Assembly: GCA_018224455.1 (NCBI GenBank)
Contig: JAGTUY010000422.1
Coordinates: 1-17,255 of the forward strand
DNA length: 17,255 nt
Direction: 5' to 3'
Origin: Desulfosarcina sp.
GTDB lineage: Bacteria > Desulfobacterota > Desulfobacteria > Desulfobacterales > Desulfosarcinaceae
Each line of letters opens with the position of its first letter. Within the stretch, counting starts at the first letter, position 1. A program made the translations under genes and the position numbers. The notes beneath the pieces are model-generated. The model was not told the origin of the DNA, did not search any database, and was given only the letters and a program-made list of their open reading frames with translations. Positions 14,460-17,255 of the stretch are shown here, in pieces.

Positions 14460-16157
14460 TTAAGCGCTGACCCGCCGCAGCGCGTGCCGGATTCCCGGCC
14501 GGATCTTGCGAACCCGGTCCGGCTTGCCCTGGACGCGCTTATTCCCGGCGTCCCTGACCTGGACCCGCCGGCCGTCGAACGGGACGTCCTTCAGGCTGCG
14601 CCGGACGTTGTCGGCAGCAGCGCGGGCCACCTCGAAAAAAGAGAATTCGCGTTTGAGTTCGATCCGGCCGATCTGTCGGGAGCGGATGCCGGCATGGTCG
14701 CACACCAGCCGCACGATGGCGCCTTCATTGATCTTATCCAGGCGGCCGACGTTGATGAAAAAACGCTGTGCACCAGGCTCCTCCGGTCGAACCGTGCAAC
14801 CCTTGCCGGCCGGGCGAACGGCCGCCGGAGGCGCCGCAGCGTTGATGTCGCCCGCTTCGCGGTAGTCTTTAAAAATTTGGTTGAAATCGGCGGCCATGAA
14901 TCGCAGGATCAATTCCTCCCGGTCGAAACCTGCCAGGGCCTGGCTGACCGCGGGCAGGTAGGTGGCAAAGGCCTTCTGGTCCACCGGCGTCTCGACGATC
15001 CGGTCCACGAAACCGTCGAGCTGCCGTTCACAAACCGCCCGGCCATCCGGAAATTTCCTGAATTCGAACCGCATGCCGTTGGACCGTTCCACCGAACGGA
15101 GCCGGCCAACTTCCCGGGGGGTAGACAGGGCGATGGAAACGCCCGAACGCCCGGCCCGTGCGGTTCGGCCGCTGCGATGGGTGTATATATCGGGATCATC
15201 GGGCAGATTGTAATGGATGATATGGGAGATCGCGTCCACGTCCAGACCGCGGGCGGCCACATCGGTGGCCACCAGGAGCCGGATCGACTGCTGCCGGAAT
15301 TTGCCCATGACATGGTCACGCTGAGCCTGGCTCAGGTCGCCGTGGAGGGCATCGGCCGGGTAACCCTCCTGCACCAGGGCGTCCGCCACGGTCTGGGTTT
15401 CCCGGCGGGTGCGGCAGAATACCAGCCCGAATATTCCGGGTGTGAAGTCGATGATGCGTTTGAGCCCCTGGTAGCGGTGCCGCTCGTTCATTACGTAACA
15501 GGCGTGGGTGATATTGGGGGCGATGCGCCGGCGCCCGCCCAGCGATACCCGTTGCGGGTCGTCGAGATAAGTCCGGGCAATGGCCGCGACGCCCGAAGGC
15601 ATGGTGGCTGAAAACAACCAGGTTCGACGGTCGGCCGGCATTCGTTCCAGAATCCGGTCGATATCCGCCTGGAAACCCATGTTGAGCATTTCGTCGGCCT
15701 CGTCCAGCACGCAGGTGGCCGTGTGAGACAAATCCACTGCCCGGCGCTGCATCAGATCGATCAGGCGGCCGGGCGTGGCCACGACGATCTGAGAGCCATC
15801 GCGCAGCTGGCGGATCTGGTGGGCGATGCTGGCACCGCCATAAACCGCCGCCACGCGTATTCTGGGCAGGTAGCGGCCATATCGTTTCAGGTCGTCCATA
15901 ATCTGCAGACACAACTCCCGTGTGGGACACAGGATCACGCCCTGGGGACTCTTCAGGTCGGCGTCGACCTGCTGAAGGAGCGGCAGCCCAAATGCAGCGG
16001 TTTTGCCGGTGCCGGTCTGGGCAAGGCCGATAAAGTCCCGGCTCCCATTTAGCAGCTCGGGCAGGGCCGCAGCCTGAATCGGCATCGGAGCGTCGAATCC
16101 CAACTCCTTTAGGGCGCGAAGCAGTTCTGCCCGAAGGCCTGTTGTCTTGAAGTCCAT
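14460..16157 (-). CDS. deaD: DEAD-box RNA helicase (DeaD/CsdA-like) with DbpA-type RNA-binding tail
   Basis: The 565-residue product has all core DEAD-box motifs in order: Q motif (GFDAPMPIQ, Q28), Walker A AQTGTGKT (46-53), PTREL, TPGRL, DEAD at 152-155, SAT at 183-185, then LHGDLSQ, TDVAARGLDVD and HRSGRTARAG. After the two RecA-like domains comes a linker and a domain (about 460-540) with FFINVGRLDKINEGAIVRLV and FFEVARAAADNVRR. This matches the DbpA/CsdA RNA-binding domain, followed by a basic tail rich in arginine and lysine. DeaD proteins unwind short RNA duplexes in ribosome assembly and mRNA decay, often in the cold. AAAGGAG lies 10 bases upstream of ATG 16157. A terminator hairpin and a promoter-like pair lie in the 199 bases upstream. 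The symbol is by family; DbpA-like naming is possible. Confidence 0.93.
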   Translation of the reverse strand: MDFKTTGLRAELLRALKELGFDAPMPIQAAALPELLNGSRDFIGLAQTGTGKTAAFGLPLLQQVDADLKSPQGVILCPTRELCLQIMDDLKRYGRYLPRIRVAAVYGGASIAHQIRQLRDGSQIVVATPGRLIDLMQRRAVDLSHTATCVLDEADEMLNMGFQADIDRILERMPADRRTWLFSATMPSGVAAIARTYLDDPQRVSLGGRRRIAPNITHACYVMNERHRYQGLKRIIDFTPGIFGLVFCRTRRETQTVADALVQEGYPADALHGDLSQAQRDHVMGKFRQQSIRLLVATDVAARGLDVDAISHIIHYNLPDDPDIYTHRSGRTARAGRSGVSIALSTPREVGRLRSVERSNGMRFEFRKFPDGRAVCERQLDGFVDRIVETPVDQKAFATYLPAVSQALAGFDREELILRFMAADFNQIFKDYREAGDINAAAPPAAVRPAGKGCTVRPEEPGAQRFFINVGRLDKINEGAIVRLVCDHAGIRSRQIGRIELKREFSFFEVARAAADNVRRSLKDVPFDGRRVQVRDAGNKRVQGKPDRVRKIRPGIRHALRRVSA

Positions 16158-16183
16158 CTGTCCGGTTCTCCTTTACTTGACCA

Positions 16184-16218
16184 CAAAAAAAGCCGTCCAG
16201 CTCGATCCGGACGGCTTT
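16184..16218 (-). terminator. Intrinsic terminator between the acyltransferase and helicase genes
   Basis: On the minus strand a perfect 10-bp stem (arms 16218-16209 and 16198-16189) with a 10-base loop is followed by a T-run that covers 16190-16184. It points away from the acyltransferase, whose stop is about 140 bases earlier, and ends 26 bases before the helicase ATG. A promoter-like pair lies between the acyltransferase stop and this hairpin, so it could also act as an attenuator in the helicase leader. Confidence 0.85.
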
Positions 16219-16297
16219 ATCGCTTTGAAATGGAAAAACCGACTGCCGGCCGTAATCGATCGGCGGCCGACGAGCGGTCGGGTTATGGTTGATGCAG

Positions 16298-16326
16298 CTT
16301 ATAACCGCGTCAGCGGGTTTTGGCAA
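16298..16326 (-). promoter_or_regulatory. Probable sigma-70-type promoter for the helicase transcript
   Basis: On the minus strand TTGCCA (16326-16321) is followed after exactly 17 bases by TATAAG (16303-16298). Transcription would start near 16290, giving a leader of about 130 bases that contains the terminator hairpin at 16218-16184. Confidence 0.4.
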
Positions 16327-16356
16327 TCATTTTGTGGGCAACCGCCATCATTCGCC

Positions 16357-16971
16357 TCAACCCGCAGCCGGCGGCGACACACTGGGGGCGATGCACTGCT
16401 GGCTCTCCTTCAGGGGGTATTTTCCGGAGATATCCCGGTAAAAAGCCCGGATCACGGCCATGTCGGCATCGATGTCGCCGGTCAGTTGGACAACAGGGCC
16501 GAATCCGCCGACCTTGCGCCGGTAGTCCAGAAAACCGAGCACGATGGGAACGCCGGCACCGTTGGCGATGTGATAGAATCCCGATTTCCAATACAATACA
16601 CGCTTTCGGGTCCCCGAGGGCGGCACCACGAGAATCAGACGGTCGCGCTGCTGGAATCGTGCGATGGACTGGGCCACCACATTGTTGGTTCGGGACCGGT
16701 CGATGGGCAGTGCGCCCAACCAGCGGAACAAGGGTCCAAGCGGCCAGCGGAACCAGGCGTCTTTCATCATGATCACGGCATTCAACCGGAAAATGAAGGC
16801 CAGGCAGAGCGTAAAGATAAAATCCCAGTTGGAGGTGTGCGGAGCGGCAATGATGACATATCGGGGAAGATCCGGTTTGCGGCCTTCGGATGACCATCCC
16901 GCGCATTTGAAGACCAGCAGCGCCAGCCAGCGCAACAGTGTCCGGACAACGATCGTTTCATGGATGGTCAT
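16357..16971 (-). CDS. PlsC-type glycerophospholipid acyltransferase (putative 1-acylglycerol-3-phosphate acyltransferase)
   Basis: The 204-residue product has the acyltransferase HX4D motif, H45 and D50 in IIAAPHTSNWDF, an acceptor-side motif LGALPIDRSR, and PPSGTRKR in the place of the usual PEGTRS block. A hydrophobic N-terminal segment (TLLRWLALLVFKCAGW) and another around residues 53-65 suggest membrane association. The family transfers acyl groups to lysophosphatidate or related lysolipids; the short HTSNWD-type members have less certain substrates. ATG 16971 is chosen because AAGG lies eight bases upstream and the length suits the family; the frame is open to ATG 17028. A minus-strand intrinsic terminator follows about 140 bases after its stop, so it is probably the last gene of its transcript. 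Confidence 0.85.
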   Translation of the reverse strand: MTIHETIVVRTLLRWLALLVFKCAGWSSEGRKPDLPRYVIIAAPHTSNWDFIFTLCLAFIFRLNAVIMMKDAWFRWPLGPLFRWLGALPIDRSRTNNVVAQSIARFQQRDRLILVVPPSGTRKRVLYWKSGFYHIANGAGVPIVLGFLDYRRKVGGFGPVVQLTGDIDADMAVIRAFYRDISGKYPLKESQQCIAPSVSPPAAG

Positions 16972-17133
16972 GGTTATTGCCTTTTTTAAGGTTCGAACGC
17001 CTTTCAAAACCATGCCATCGGGTTGCATGCAATCAACAGTGGGCCATTGGACCCAGGTAGGCCGGGGGCGGTATATGTTGGCTTTGAGTCTTGTTCCGTT
17101 TTAATTTGAATCTCGTAAGTAGGCTATTGGCAT

Positions 17134-17161
17134 CGGCATAACAACGGGTTATGCCGTTTTT
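17134..17161 (+). terminator. Plus-strand intrinsic terminator with no gene in front of it
   Basis: CGGCATAAC (17134-17142) pairs perfectly with GTTATGCCG (17148-17156) around a five-base loop and is followed by five T residues (17157-17161). This is a standard terminator for plus-strand transcripts. No plus-strand gene ends nearby; the only gene to the left faces the other way. On the minus strand there is no T-run, so it does not serve a gene beyond the right edge. Confidence 0.55.
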
Positions 17162-17214
17162 ACAATTGTTTTACACGGTCTCGACAGATCCATTGAACGG
17201 ATCGGCAGGTGACG

Positions 17215-17254
17215 GCCATTGTCAAATGCCGCAAGACCGACAATTGACAATGGC
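17215..17254. repeat. 11-bp perfect inverted repeat at the right edge
   Basis: GCCATTGTCAA (17215-17225) and TTGACAATGGC (17244-17254) are perfect reverse complements separated by 18 bases. This is too long to dismiss lightly as chance and may be an operator pair, a stem-loop, or part of a mobile-element end. The window stops one base later, so what lies beyond is unknown. The stretch 17029-17255 holds no gene. Confidence 0.6.
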
Positions 17255-17255
17255 G

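Noticed and set aside
14436..15611. 391-codon plus-strand open frame
   Set aside because: It is antisense to the DEAD-box helicase, whose motifs are complete; the plus translation resembles no family.
17134..17156. Integron attC-like site
   Set aside because: GCATAAC and GTTATGC are complementary and reminiscent of attC core sites, but they do not fit the RYYYAAC/GTTRRRY consensus, the inner sites are missing, and a T-run makes a terminator the better explanation.
1..17255. CRISPR arrays, tRNA or rRNA genes, transposases and integrases
   Set aside because: No regularly spaced repeats, cloverleaf-like stretches or recombinase motifs were seen on either strand when reading by eye; a tRNAscan or CRISPR finder run was not possible.

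Overview
The window reads as chromosomal DNA from a Gram-negative bacterium of moderate GC content, most likely a Desulfobacterota (former Deltaproteobacteria) relative. This is an inference. It rests on the multi-domain HDOD/GAF and REC/PAS histidine kinases, a radical SAM protein with an NCPWNRCTFC-type cluster motif, EcsC and DUF3750 proteins, and a DeaD-type helicase with a DbpA-like tail. No rRNA, tRNA, CRISPR array, integrase or complete insertion sequence was seen.

Layout: nearly everything is on the minus strand, so transcription runs right to left. At the right edge are a plus-strand terminator hairpin and an 11-bp inverted repeat with no gene in view. Then come a PlsC-type acyltransferase, an intrinsic terminator preceded by a promoter-like pair, a DEAD-box RNA helicase, a TatD nuclease, a calcineurin-like phosphoesterase, a 55-codon stub of a Ser/Thr protein kinase, a TIM-barrel amidohydrolase, a radical SAM protein, a YdhR-like small protein and a divergent adenine deaminase homologue. 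Spacing from the helicase to the deaminase is short, and part or all of this run could be one transcript. EcsC, an isochorismatase-like hydrolase and a stand-alone LON-domain protein follow, separated by longer gaps.

The left third is a two-gene signalling operon: an HDOD-GAF-histidine kinase followed, 10 bases later, by a REC-PAS-histidine kinase-REC hybrid. A 34-codon membrane-peptide ORF with a strong ribosome binding site lies just downstream. The only convincing plus-strand gene encodes a DUF3750 protein with an N-terminal membrane segment. Divergent from it, running off the left edge, is the start of an ecotin-like serine protease inhibitor with no signal peptide.

No obvious new defence or metabolic system stands out. 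The points most worth checking are the kinase stub wedged between the phosphoesterase and amidohydrolase genes, the unannotated membrane peptide, the leaderless ecotin start, the CX4CX2C radical SAM motif, the altered active-site motifs in the adenine deaminase homologue, and a structured element in the 485-base gap upstream of the HDOD kinase.
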